Of a stretch of DNA of 5,361 bases, positions 1-5,290 are shown in pieces. The translations under genes were made by a program, and so were the position numbers. The stretch spans positions 1 through 5,361 of the forward strand of contig CALBHZ010000130.1 in assembly GCA_937892815.1 (NCBI GenBank). The letters run 5' to 3'. This stretch comes from an uncultured archaeon (GTDB taxonomy: Archaea; Thermoproteota; Nitrososphaeria; Conexivisphaerales; CALBHZ01). How positions within the stretch are numbered: position 1 is the first letter of the stretch; every line of letters starts with the position of its first letter. Below the pieces are notes generated by a model. It was given only the letters and a program-made list of their open reading frames with translations, had not been told where the DNA came from and did not search any database.

Positions 1-2
1 TC

Positions 3-245
3 ATAATATTAATAGTAGTTGTGCTATTGGTATGGGGCCCCGAGAAGATACCCAAGCTAGCTAGATCTTTGGGAGAAGCTAAGAAGGAGTTCCAAAAAGC
101 TCAAAAGGAGGTGGAGGAGGCGGTAAAGGAAGCTCCAACTGAAGATCCGATAATCGAGGCGGCGAGAAAACTGGGAATTAAAACCGAAGGTAAAACCAGG
201 GAACAGATCAAAAAGGAAATAGCTGAAAAAATGAAAGAAAGATAA
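3..245 (+). CDS. tatA: TatA-family twin-arginine translocase subunit, 5' partial
   Basis: TatA oligomers form the pore-forming or membrane-thinning part of the Tat system, which exports folded proteins carrying twin-arginine signals. The visible part has 80 codons and runs off the left edge in frame, so the true start is missing; the GTG at 21 is only an internal Val codon. It opens with the rest of a hydrophobic membrane helix (IILIVVVLLVW), then the family hinge WGPEKIPKLARSLGEAKKEF, in which Gly-Pro ends the helix and the amphipathic helix begins. A charged Lys/Glu-rich segment follows, then a short C-terminal module (DPIIEAARKLGIKTEGK, then a basic/acidic helix). The length is normal for TatA if only a few N-terminal residues are lost. 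The next gene is a related TatA-like gene starting 5 bases after this stop, so the two are probably co-transcribed. The assignment to TatA rather than TatB is by the strong hinge motif. Confidence 0.88.
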   Translation: MILIVVVLLVWGPEKIPKLARSLGEAKKEFQKAQKEVEEAVKEAPTEDPIIEAARKLGIKTEGKTREQIKKEIAEKMKER

Positions 246-250
246 GGAGA

Positions 251-495
251 TTGCTTGAATATATAGAATTCGCTATAATCGTACTGCTATTATTCCTGTT
301 ATTTAAACCGGAATATGTGAAGAAGCTTACCTCTACTCTGGGTGAAACGGTTGCCGAATTTAAAAACCCGCCCATTCAAAACCTCTGACCGATAAAGAGA
401 TAATCTGGATAGCTGAACTACTAGGCATAGAAGTTGAGGGAAAGAGCGCGGATAAATCGAAGAAAGGAGTCATAGAGAAGCTTTCCTCTGCTTAA
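251..495 (+). pseudogene. Second TatA-like gene interrupted by a -1 frameshift
   Basis: This is a tandem paralogue of the upstream tatA that cannot be read in one frame. Frame one starts at TTG 251 (the only conventional start in the open stretch; AAGGAG at 244-249 lies unusually close) and gives LLEYIEFAIIVLLLLFLLFK, a Tat-type membrane helix, followed by PEYVKKLTSTLGETVAEFKN, an amphipathic helix. It stops at TGA 386-388. A second frame, open from 364 to TAA 493-495, gives PLTDKEIIWIAELLGIEVEG and a Lys-rich end, which matches the tail of the upstream TatA (DPIIEAARKLGIKTEG). Joining them needs one extra base, or a -1 slip, between about 362 and 387, where runs of five A (362-366) and four A (378-381) lie; the product would be about 81 residues, normal for TatA. 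The hinge has Lys where TatA has Gly (FKP for FGP). It may be a true disabled copy, an assembly error, or programmed frameshifting; I cannot separate these. Confidence 0.72.
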
Positions 496-1502
496 AAAGG
501 CTTTAGTACCTTTAAGGTATCGAGAATACTCGGATCCACTCCCGTATGATCTCTATTAGCTTTAAAGTATCGATGAAGCTTTAAAGCTAGGATAGCGAAA
601 TGCATTAAATTACGTCCCTCCATTTTTAACTTTACAAACCGGAAAGCGTCCTCGAACCTCTTGAATCTACTTTTCAAAACTTCAGAGTAGCGCTTAGGTC
701 GATCGATATTATCCTTCAACAATTTAGCGGCCATCATACTCGGTAAAATTCCCTCTCCTAAAAGCGGGAATACAGTTCCCACACTTTCTCCCACGCCAAT
801 GATATTGTTGATGTAATGTGGTGTAGCTAGCGAAGGAGGAGTTAACCTTAAGGGCCTGCCCATCTTTCTAACAACTTCTCCATTATATCTCTTGATAAAC
901 GCTAATACTTCATACACGTACTTTCCATATCTAGCATCTCCGGCTCCTACGTGAGCATATCCATTGTCTAAGGGAAAGAACCACAGATAACCTGAATAGC
1001 TTTTAAATGGCTTTACGTAAAAATCGTCAAAGGGAGGATGTTTAAACTTAACGAGGTATTGTACCGTAGGTATTAGAAAATCCTCTCCTTCTACAGGAGG
1101 TAATAATGCTCTGTAAATACCCGTTGCATCTATTACTAACTCGAAAGCCTCCCTTACGGCGTGTGAGCGTATACATTTTCCGTAGTTGACCTTAACTTTT
1201 GAGACAAGATCTTTTAGGAGCTTAGGCTTATTGAACGTAGAAAGACCATACAGCTTTACCGTGAATATCCTATTTTTTAAATCAACGTATAGCTCCTTTC
1301 CTCTATGTATAACATAATCATCGAAGTTTAAGCCGACGTCTTTAAGAAGCTCTTCCATTTTATAATAGCCGGTGCCCCATGCACATATAGAAGAGAAGGT
1401 TTCCTTGTTTTGCATCTCAAAAACTTCGATATCGTAGTTATCCGCTAACAAGGCAGATAGGTAGGCTCCTGCAGGGCCCATGCCTACTACCGCTATCTTC
1501 AC
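492..1502 (-). CDS. Geranylgeranyl reductase family FAD-dependent oxidoreductase (short paralogue)
   Basis: This flavoprotein family saturates isoprenoid double bonds, for example in archaeal membrane lipids or quinone side chains. The 336 residues show the FAD-binding Rossmann motif GMGPAG (7-12) with Glu29 at the end of the second strand to bind the ribose; CAWG (40-43) at the place of the family's conserved active-site cysteine loop; DATG (125-128); the substrate-pocket signature YLWFFP (172-177); and the second FAD-contact region GVGES (236-240) followed by GEGILP (249-254). The archaeal lipid enzyme is about 450 residues, so this is a short form. Start is GTG 1502, the only start before an upstream stop; a TATA-like box about 28 bp upstream suits a leaderless transcript. 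It lies 58 bp after the prenyl diphosphate synthase gene in the same direction and may also be read from that promoter. Its stop shares a TTAA with the stop of the converging Tat gene. The family is confident; the substrate is inferred. Confidence 0.82.
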   Translation of the reverse strand: MKIAVVGMGPAGAYLSALLADNYDIEVFEMQNKETFSSICAWGTGYYKMEELLKDVGLNFDDYVIHRGKELYVDLKNRIFTVKLYGLSTFNKPKLLKDLVSKVKVNYGKCIRSHAVREAFELVIDATGIYRALLPPVEGEDFLIPTVQYLVKFKHPPFDDFYVKPFKSYSGYLWFFPLDNGYAHVGAGDARYGKYVYEVLAFIKRYNGEVVRKMGRPLRLTPPSLATPHYINNIIGVGESVGTVFPLLGEGILPSMMAAKLLKDNIDRPKRYSEVLKSRFKRFEDAFRFVKLKMEGRNLMHFAILALKLHRYFKANRDHTGVDPSILDTLKVLKPF

Positions 1503-1525
1503 ATGACAAGGGTTTAAGATAGATC

Positions 1526-1534
1526 TTTTTAACT
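1526..1534 (-). promoter_or_regulatory. TATA box of the reductase gene
   Basis: AGTTAAAAA on the minus strand is centred about 28 bp before the GTG start at 1502. This is the archaeal TATA-to-start distance for a leaderless transcript and suggests the reductase gene has its own promoter besides any read-through from the prenyl synthase gene. Confidence 0.5.
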
Positions 1535-1560
1535 ATTTTATTCCGAGGGTTGAAGATAAA

Positions 1561-2409
1561 CTAAATAAAGGCTACTAAGTCCGTCACTAACTTTTTAAGA
1601 AGGAGGATTGTGGGACATTGTGGAATTTTATCTAGCTTTTCTAAAGCCTGTCTTATGTATTTCTTCATTTCATCAATAAGTACCTTAGCTTTGTTATCTA
1701 CATTTAACAAAGACGTTAACTCCTTCTCCTTATCCAAATCCTTAAGATCGTCCCTTATCTGGTAAGCCATACCTAAGTTATAACCGAAAGCCTCCAATTC
1801 CTTGGCATACTTTTCAGCATTTCTTGACAGTAGGGCTCCTAGATAAGTAGCTGCTTTGAAAAGAGAGGCCGTCTTTAAGGAAATAATTTCCAGGTACTCT
1901 TTGAGGCTAATAGCCTTTCTCTTCTCAATGATTTTTAACTCCTTTAATTCCCCTGAGCTCATCTCTGAAGCTGCTTTAGCTAAGATTCGCGCTACTTCTG
2001 AGTCCCTGTACCTGGATGATAGATCGAGTATTATGCTGAATGCATAGTCAGCTGATAGTATCGCGCTCTTCAAGCCTGAAGATATATATAGAGGAGCTCT
2101 TCCTCTCCTATTTAACTCCTCATCAATAATGTCATCGTGTATCAAGGATACGGTATGAAGTAGCTCAATAGCTACAGCCGCTGGCATTATATCCTCCTTG
2201 CCTCCTCCACAAACCTCATTCGACATTAAGAGTAAGATGGGCCTTAATCTCTTCCCTCCCCTTATACAATTTTTAAAGTCAACGAATAGCTCATGATCCT
2301 TATAATTTTCTATGACTTTATTTAGCGCTTCTTCGAAAGCGGTGATATATCTTTCATAGGTCTTCATGTATTCCTTTTCGTACACGCTTAGCTCTTCTCC
2401 CTTTATCAA
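1561..2409 (-). CDS. Short trans-polyprenyl diphosphate synthase (GGPP synthase family, possibly long-chain)
   Basis: The enzyme extends allylic diphosphates with isopentenyl diphosphate. In 282 residues it shows the GGKRLRP motif (51-57), the first aspartate-rich motif DDIID (92-96) followed by basic residues at 101-102, KT at 179-180, and the second aspartate-rich motif DDLKD (220-224) after YQIR. All catalytic metal-binding aspartates are present, so it should be active. It is about 40 to 50 residues shorter than typical GGPP synthases, with little sequence after the second motif. The residue five before the first motif is Val87 with Ser88 next; archaeal C20 synthases usually have an aromatic residue there that caps the chain, so a longer product is plausible, as in the short hexaprenyl synthase of Saccharolobus (Sulfolobus) solfataricus. 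Start is TTG 2409, the only start before an upstream stop codon; Val9 (GTG) and Met15 are alternatives. Synthase function is certain; chain length is inferred. Confidence 0.87.
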   Translation of the reverse strand: MIKGEELSVYEKEYMKTYERYITAFEEALNKVIENYKDHELFVDFKNCIRGGKRLRPILLLMSNEVCGGGKEDIMPAAVAIELLHTVSLIHDDIIDEELNRRGRAPLYISSGLKSAILSADYAFSIILDLSSRYRDSEVARILAKAASEMSSGELKELKIIEKRKAISLKEYLEIISLKTASLFKAATYLGALLSRNAEKYAKELEAFGYNLGMAYQIRDDLKDLDKEKELTSLLNVDNKAKVLIDEMKKYIRQALEKLDKIPQCPTILLLKKLVTDLVAFI

Positions 2410-2432
2410 TGCCTATAACCTACTTCACCTAC

Positions 2433-2440
2433 ATATTTAT
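2433..2440. promoter_or_regulatory. Shared TATA-like element between divergent prenyl synthase and HTH regulator
   Basis: ATATTTAT on the plus strand reads ATAAATAT on the minus strand. It is the only strong TATA-like site in the 58-bp divergent gap. Its centre is about 32 bp before ATG 2468 and about 27 bp before TTG 2409, the spacing expected for leaderless archaeal transcripts in both directions. On the minus strand a purine-rich BRE-like stretch (AAAGGAA) precedes it, so the lipid gene probably has the stronger promoter. Confidence 0.55.
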
Positions 2441-2467
2441 TTCCTTTGTGCATTTTGCAAAAAGCTT

Positions 2468-2833
2468 ATGACTTTGGCAGACCTAATAAAAGCTATGCAG
2501 AAAACACCATGCGAAATAGCGGTGAAGTACATACTTCCTGCTTTTAGGAGCTTAATAGCTAGAAAGCTAATTAGTGAATACAATATGTCACAGGAAGAGG
2601 TTGCAAAGCTATTAGGAACGACGCAGGCTGCTATAAGCTACTACCTATCGGAGAAAAGAGGGAAGAAGATAAGATATTTAGAGGAGATGGAGGAAGTGAA
2701 GAGGATGGCGGAAGACATTGCAGAGAGGGTAGGAAAAGGCCTTGCGAAAGAAGATGAGATAAGGTCCTCTTTCTGCCTAATTTGTAGGAAGTTACTTGAA
2801 GAAGGGTTCTTTAGAGAAATGCTGAAAATTTGA
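2468..2833 (+). CDS. Archaeal HTH transcriptional regulator (COG2522-like) with C-terminal CxxC
   Basis: This is a 121-residue DNA-binding protein. The N-terminal motif TPCEIAVKYILP (13-24) and the helix-turn-helix at 41-61 (SQEEVAKLLGTTQAAISYYLS) match the archaeal family of short XRE-like regulators. A charged helical linker (about 66-95) leads to a C-terminal CLIC motif (Cys103, Cys106) followed by RKLLEEGFF. With Cys15 there are three cysteines, suggesting a metal-, cluster- or redox-sensing role; that is inference. ATG 2468 is chosen over upstream in-frame codons because the family begins shortly before the PCEI motif and a TATA-like box lies about 30 bp before it, giving a leaderless message. 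It is divergent from the prenyl synthase gene across 58 bp and overlaps the next gene by four bases (TTGA at 2830-2833), so the two are likely translated together. The regulated target is unknown; the divergent lipid operon, the partner gene and autoregulation are candidates. Confidence 0.8.
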   Translation: MTLADLIKAMQKTPCEIAVKYILPAFRSLIARKLISEYNMSQEEVAKLLGTTQAAISYYLSEKRGKKIRYLEEMEEVKRMAEDIAERVGKGLAKEDEIRSSFCLICRKLLEEGFFREMLKI

Positions 2834-3582
2834 TACTTCCTCCTTTTCGTCCTAGAATAATTAAAATCTTTAGAGGAAAAGTTTTCCGTTACGCTGTCTT
2901 TCTTCCTAAATTATCCGTAAAGCTATTTGATGAAATGAAAGAGAATTTAGAAAGAGAGGGATTTGTAAATAAAGGACGCATCTTTGTTAAACATGGAAAG
3001 AAGGTACAAATATCCATGAGAGGCATTTTAAAAACGAATTTCGAACCCTCATCCTTACTCTCTTACATATTAAAAGGTATGAAGGGATGGAGATATTATA
3101 GAGAATATGGAAAGCATGGAGTAAGTAGAACCAACGATTATTTCACTTTATTCAATGAGAAAATAATAATAAACCCTAGATTGAACCCATCGAGACGTTC
3201 GTACTTGGAGTACTTAGCGAACGATGAATTTTTCTTGAGCTTAGATGAAGCATACGTGGTTTTAAAATTGATCCTCCTTTCCTCATCTTCTCCTACGTTC
3301 ATTTCATTCAAGACCTATGATGCTAAGTTTGCTAAATTGTGGAGGAAAGTAGGAAAGAGAAATTTCTTCATCGTTGCATTTGATTCTGAAAGCTTTAGAC
3401 GATCTGTTAACGATATTTGGGAGGACGTCTTAACCTTTAGGCCCTCCTTCCTCCCCTTTCCAGGAACGAACGAAATTAGAATTGAAGGAGGAGACGTTAA
3501 CGAGGAAACTCTAAGCAATGTGTTTTATGGTCTCAATGATTGGTGTTTAAGCGATATGCATTTAAGCAGAAGGTTCTACTGA
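2830..3582 (+). CDS. Unrecognised 250-residue protein coupled to the HTH regulator
   Basis: I do not recognise this protein. It is read from TTG 2830, inside the TTGA that also ends the regulator gene; no other start exists before an upstream in-frame TAG (2812-2814), so reinitiation after the regulator is likely. The sequence is soluble-looking, basic and rich in Phe, Arg and Ser. The N-terminal third suggests strand-helix-strand (VFRYAVFLP at 18-26, an amphipathic helix about 28-43, then GRIFVKHGKKVQISMRG at 49-65). An aromatic, basic patch lies at 85-96 (KGWRYYREYGKH). A short hydrophobic helix (about 141-150) and a strand FFIVAFDSE (179-187) follow. No signal peptide, convincing membrane span, zinc motif or nucleotide-binding loop is visible. 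The coupling suggests a shared role or pathway with the regulator. Its last 21 bp overlap the 3' end of the converging TYW1 gene. Length, codon use and clean coupling argue that it is a real gene. Confidence 0.72.
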   Translation: MILPPFRPRIIKIFRGKVFRYAVFLPKLSVKLFDEMKENLEREGFVNKGRIFVKHGKKVQISMRGILKTNFEPSSLLSYILKGMKGWRYYREYGKHGVSRTNDYFTLFNEKIIINPRLNPSRRSYLEYLANDEFFLSLDEAYVVLKLILLSSSSPTFISFKTYDAKFAKLWRKVGKRNFFIVAFDSESFRRSVNDIWEDVLTFRPSFLPFPGTNEIRIEGGDVNEETLSNVFYGLNDWCLSDMHLSRRFY

Positions 3583-4563
3583 TTTAATCCATCTTTCAAC
3601 ATATCTATTTTCATTTCTAAGTACAGCTACTCTAGAATCCCTAACTTCGTCCATATATGTGAAAGACTTCAAATACTTTAGCAAAGTCTCAGAATAACTC
3701 CTTATCTCATCCATTCTTAACATGTGTTCTTTAGTTAGCCTAGATAGAGAAGCTCCAATATGCATGTACGATTTTATTTCAACGAAATGAGGATTTCCCA
3801 TCTCAATTAACTCAGCTACCTTTTCTATATCGCTTAGGGAGTCATTAATTCCTCTAATTAAAGTATACCTAATTACGGTCCTAGTTTTAACCTGGCTTAA
3901 AAGCTTAAGGCTTTTTAACCATCTTTCCCACGCATCCCTATACATAGGTTTACTTATCCGTTCGTACGACTCTTCATTAAATCCAGTCATTGAAAGGTAT
4001 AGTTGAGTAGGAAGCGCGTCCTCTTCTATTAATCTCTCTATCATATGGGGCTCTTGTCCGTTTGTAACGATAAATATACTCTTAGTTCCTTCTCTCCTAC
4101 GCAGGTACCTCACCATTTCAGGCAACTTGGGGTACATCATGGGCTCTCCCGAAAGAGATATAGCGAAATGATTGGGCCTCATCGCCTCCTTTAACTTCAT
4201 TTTATCTGCTTTCTCATCTCCAAAATAACCTACTAAAAGCTCCCTTCTCAATTTAATTAGATTTTCAATTATTTCATCTGGTTCAGCCACCATATTTTCA
4301 GGCATTCTAAGCATTTGGTAGAATTCAACAGGCCTCCAACAATAGATACATCTATTCTCACAATAAACGGCTGCAGGAGAGAACTCCATACATCTATGGG
4401 TATCTATACCGTAAAAGACGCTCTTATAGCATACCCCCTCATTCTTTATAGCCTTCCTCGTCCAATGACATACCTCTACCGCCGAGTGAAGATATACTCG
4501 ATACTTCGCTCTAAGTAACGCTTTTCTAACTCCTCCATCTATCGTTAACTTTCTCTGGACCAA
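3562..4563 (-). CDS. taw1: 4-demethylwyosine synthase TYW1/Taw1 (radical SAM)
   Basis: This enzyme converts m1G37 of tRNA-Phe to 4-demethylwyosine (imG-14), using pyruvate as carbon source and S-adenosylmethionine radical chemistry; it is the second step of wyosine synthesis after Trm5 methylation. The 333-residue protein is the archaeal single-domain form, without the flavodoxin part of the eukaryotic enzyme. The radical-SAM cysteines are Cys68, Cys72 and Cys75 (CENRCIYC). The second iron-sulfur cluster ligands Cys32, Cys45 and Cys58 keep the 13-residue spacing of the Methanocaldococcus enzyme. SGEP (138-141) is the SAM-binding strand motif, and EIKSYMHIGASLSRL is the conserved C-terminal family signature. 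All six cluster cysteines are present, so it should be functional. Start is TTG 4563, the only start before an upstream stop. It appears monocistronic, with an AT-rich box just upstream. Its 3' end overlaps the unknown gene's by 21 bp, tail to tail. Confidence 0.95.
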   Translation of the reverse strand: MVQRKLTIDGGVRKALLRAKYRVYLHSAVEVCHWTRKAIKNEGVCYKSVFYGIDTHRCMEFSPAAVYCENRCIYCWRPVEFYQMLRMPENMVAEPDEIIENLIKLRRELLVGYFGDEKADKMKLKEAMRPNHFAISLSGEPMMYPKLPEMVRYLRRREGTKSIFIVTNGQEPHMIERLIEEDALPTQLYLSMTGFNEESYERISKPMYRDAWERWLKSLKLLSQVKTRTVIRYTLIRGINDSLSDIEKVAELIEMGNPHFVEIKSYMHIGASLSRLTKEHMLRMDEIRSYSETLLKYLKSFTYMDEVRDSRVAVLRNENRYVERWIKSVEPSA

Positions 4564-4579
4564 CTTTAAGCGCTAACAA

Positions 4580-4587
4580 TTATATTT
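4580..4587 (-). promoter_or_regulatory. TATA-like box of the TYW1 gene
   Basis: AAATATAA on the minus strand is centred about 21 bp before the TTG start at 4563. The spacing is slightly short for a leaderless message starting at TTG, so either the box is off by a few bases or transcription starts at the first codons. No Shine-Dalgarno motif lies between. Confidence 0.4.
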
Positions 4588-4611
4588 CGAGGAGAAGAAT
4601 ATTAATGTTTG

Positions 4612-4623
4612 GCATTATAATGC
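4612..4623. repeat. 12-bp perfect palindrome in the TYW1/tRNA gap
   Basis: GCATTATAATGC is its own reverse complement. It lies between the start of TYW1 and the TATA box of tRNA-Glu, outside any coding region. It could be a dimeric regulator site or chance in AT-rich sequence; only one copy is seen here. Confidence 0.4.
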
Positions 4624-4628
4624 GTAAT

Positions 4629-4636
4629 CTTTAAAC
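4629..4636 (+). promoter_or_regulatory. TATA box of the tRNA-Glu gene
   Basis: CTTTAAAC lies 25-32 bp before the 5' end of the tRNA, the usual position of the archaeal TATA box for stable RNA genes. Transcription would start within a few bases of the mature 5' end, leaving a very short leader. Confidence 0.6.
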
Positions 4637-4660
4637 GTAACATAGTATAAGAGGGGATAG

Positions 4661-4736
4661 GCTCCGGTGGTGTAGCCCGGTCAAGCATAGCGGCCTTTCG
4701 AGCCGCTGATCCCGGGTTCAAATCCCGGCCGGAGCA
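4661..4736 (+). tRNA. tRNA-Glu (anticodon TTC)
   Basis: A complete 76-base cloverleaf. The acceptor stem GCTCCGG pairs with CCGGAGC, with discriminator A at 4736. The D stem GTGT pairs with GCAT using G-T pairs. The anticodon stem GCGGC/GCCGC closes the loop CTTTCGA, putting anticodon TTC at 4697-4699, which reads GAA and GAG. The T stem CCGGG/CCCGG closes the loop TTCAAAT. There is no intron, and the 3' CCA is not encoded, so it must be added by the CCA-adding enzyme. A TATA box lies about 25-32 bp upstream and a hairpin with a T-rich tail just downstream, so it looks like a single-gene unit. No integrase or attachment-site duplication is visible beside it. Confidence 0.96.
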
Positions 4737-4741
4737 TACGA

Positions 4742-4769
4742 GGGGGTTTTCCTAACCCCCTTCTTCTTT
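4742..4769 (+). terminator. Hairpin plus T-rich tract ending the tRNA-Glu transcript
   Basis: GGGGGTT (4742-4748) pairs with AACCCCC (4754-4760) around a five-base loop, and A4741-T4761 can extend the stem. The T-rich run TTCTTCTTT follows at 4761-4769. This begins only 5 bases after the tRNA. Archaeal RNA polymerase stops mainly at the T tract; the strong GC hairpin is unusual but would help. Confidence 0.7.
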
Positions 4770-4808
4770 AATCCTAACGATAACATTTTACGACTCCTAT
4801 GCTAGAAT

Positions 4809-4841
4809 GGTAACACTTATTTAATAAAACGGTAACACTTA
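4809..4841 (+). repeat. Paired 11-bp direct repeat (putative operator) before cbiM
   Basis: GGTAACACTTA occurs perfectly at 4809-4819 and 4831-4841, 22 bp start to start, or about two helical turns, so both copies face the same side of the DNA. The spacer TTTAATAAAAC is AT-rich. A degenerate third copy (GATAACATTTT) may start at 4779. The second copy runs into CTTAAAG, a candidate TATA box about 31 bp before the cbiM ATG, so a bound protein could block transcription. A role in cobalt, nickel or cobalamin control is inferred from position only. Confidence 0.55.
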
Positions 4842-4844
4842 AAG
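4838..4844 (+). promoter_or_regulatory. Candidate TATA box of cbiM
   Basis: CTTAAAG is centred about 31 bp before ATG 4872, compatible with a leaderless or nearly leaderless transcript. An alternative is TTTAATAAAA at about 4820-4829, which would give a leader of roughly 20 bases. No Shine-Dalgarno motif is seen before the ATG. Confidence 0.35.
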
Positions 4845-4871
4845 GTCATTTTATAATTAGAAGCGATAAGC

Positions 4872-5290
4872 ATGCATATACCGGATGGGTTTCTCGATAT
4901 AACCACTGCATCCATTACTTACGCAATTTTCCTAATTTACGGAGGATACGTAATTAAAAAGCTGAGAAGAGAAAGAACCCTATCAGAATATGTTCCATTA
5001 GTATCCGTGTTGGCTACGGCTATTTTCGCTGCTCAAATGCTTAACTGGCCTATACCAGGAGGGACGAACCTTCATTTCGTAGGGGGCGCTTTAGCGGGCA
5101 TCATTCTAGGGCTTTGGCTTGGATTTCTATCGATGTTTTTAGTACTTTTTATTCAATGCTTAGTATTTCATGATGGAGGGATAACGGCTTTAGGTGCAAA
5201 CGTCCTCAATATGGCAGTTATAGACGTACTAATAGGGTATTTAATTTACAGGGCGCTTACTAAAACGCTTAAAATAAGTAACCTTACACA
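4872..5290 (+). CDS. cbiM: CbiM-type Co2+/Ni2+ ECF transporter substrate-binding membrane protein, 3' partial
   Basis: CbiM (or NikM) is the metal-selecting membrane subunit of an energy-coupling-factor importer, which feeds cobalt to cobalamin or nickel to metalloenzymes; partners are normally CbiN, CbiQ and CbiO. The protein starts exactly with MHIPDGFLD; Met1 and His2 are metal ligands in this family and fix the ATG at 4872. His68 sits in PGGTNLHFVGGALAG, where the third ligand is found in NikM/CbiM, and DGGITALGANVLNMAV (101-116) is the second family signature. Hydrophobic spans lie at about 10-28, 41-60, 69-98 and 105-128. Complete proteins are about 210-230 residues; here 139 codons are real, and the gene is cut by the contig end at base 5290. 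The frame runs on without a stop into adapter sequence, so about 24 residues beyond this point are artefact. Cobalt versus nickel cannot be decided. The promoter region holds an 11-bp direct repeat. Confidence 0.93.

Noticed and set aside
558..588. AGCTTTAAAG direct repeat, with a 12-bp palindrome at 577-588
   Set aside because: It lies wholly inside the reductase coding sequence, and the codons give ordinary residues (LALKLHRYFKA region). AT-rich coding sequence explains it.
1856..2047. 63-codon open frame on the plus strand
   Set aside because: It is antisense to the middle of the prenyl synthase gene, including conserved motifs, and has no recognisable protein features.
2366..2467. N-terminal extension of the HTH regulator from an upstream ATG
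   Set aside because: The extra 34 residues run through the divergent promoter and overlap the prenyl synthase 5' end. The family starts near the PCEI motif, so ATG 2468 is preferred.
3232..3279. FLSLDEAYVVLKL in the unknown protein, resembling the LSLEEA motif of tRNA-splicing endonuclease subunits
   Set aside because: The catalytic Tyr, His and Lys context of the endonuclease is not visible downstream, and the match is too short to support a call.
3315..3518. 67-codon open frame on the minus strand
   Set aside because: It is a shadow of the 250-residue gene; low-complexity Leu/Ser sequence, no motif and no promoter.
4315..4518. 67-codon open frame on the plus strand
   Set aside because: It is antisense to the TYW1 cluster-binding cysteines, which are clearly the coding strand.
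4661..4871. tRNA-Glu as an integration site for a mobile element
   Set aside because: There is no duplicated tRNA 3' end, integrase or change in composition; the gene is followed at once by a terminator and an ordinary transport gene.
4740..4871. Cobalamin riboswitch upstream of cbiM
   Set aside because: The gap from the tRNA terminator to the ATG is about 100 bases, too short for the B12 riboswitch, and no B12-box-like sequence is seen.
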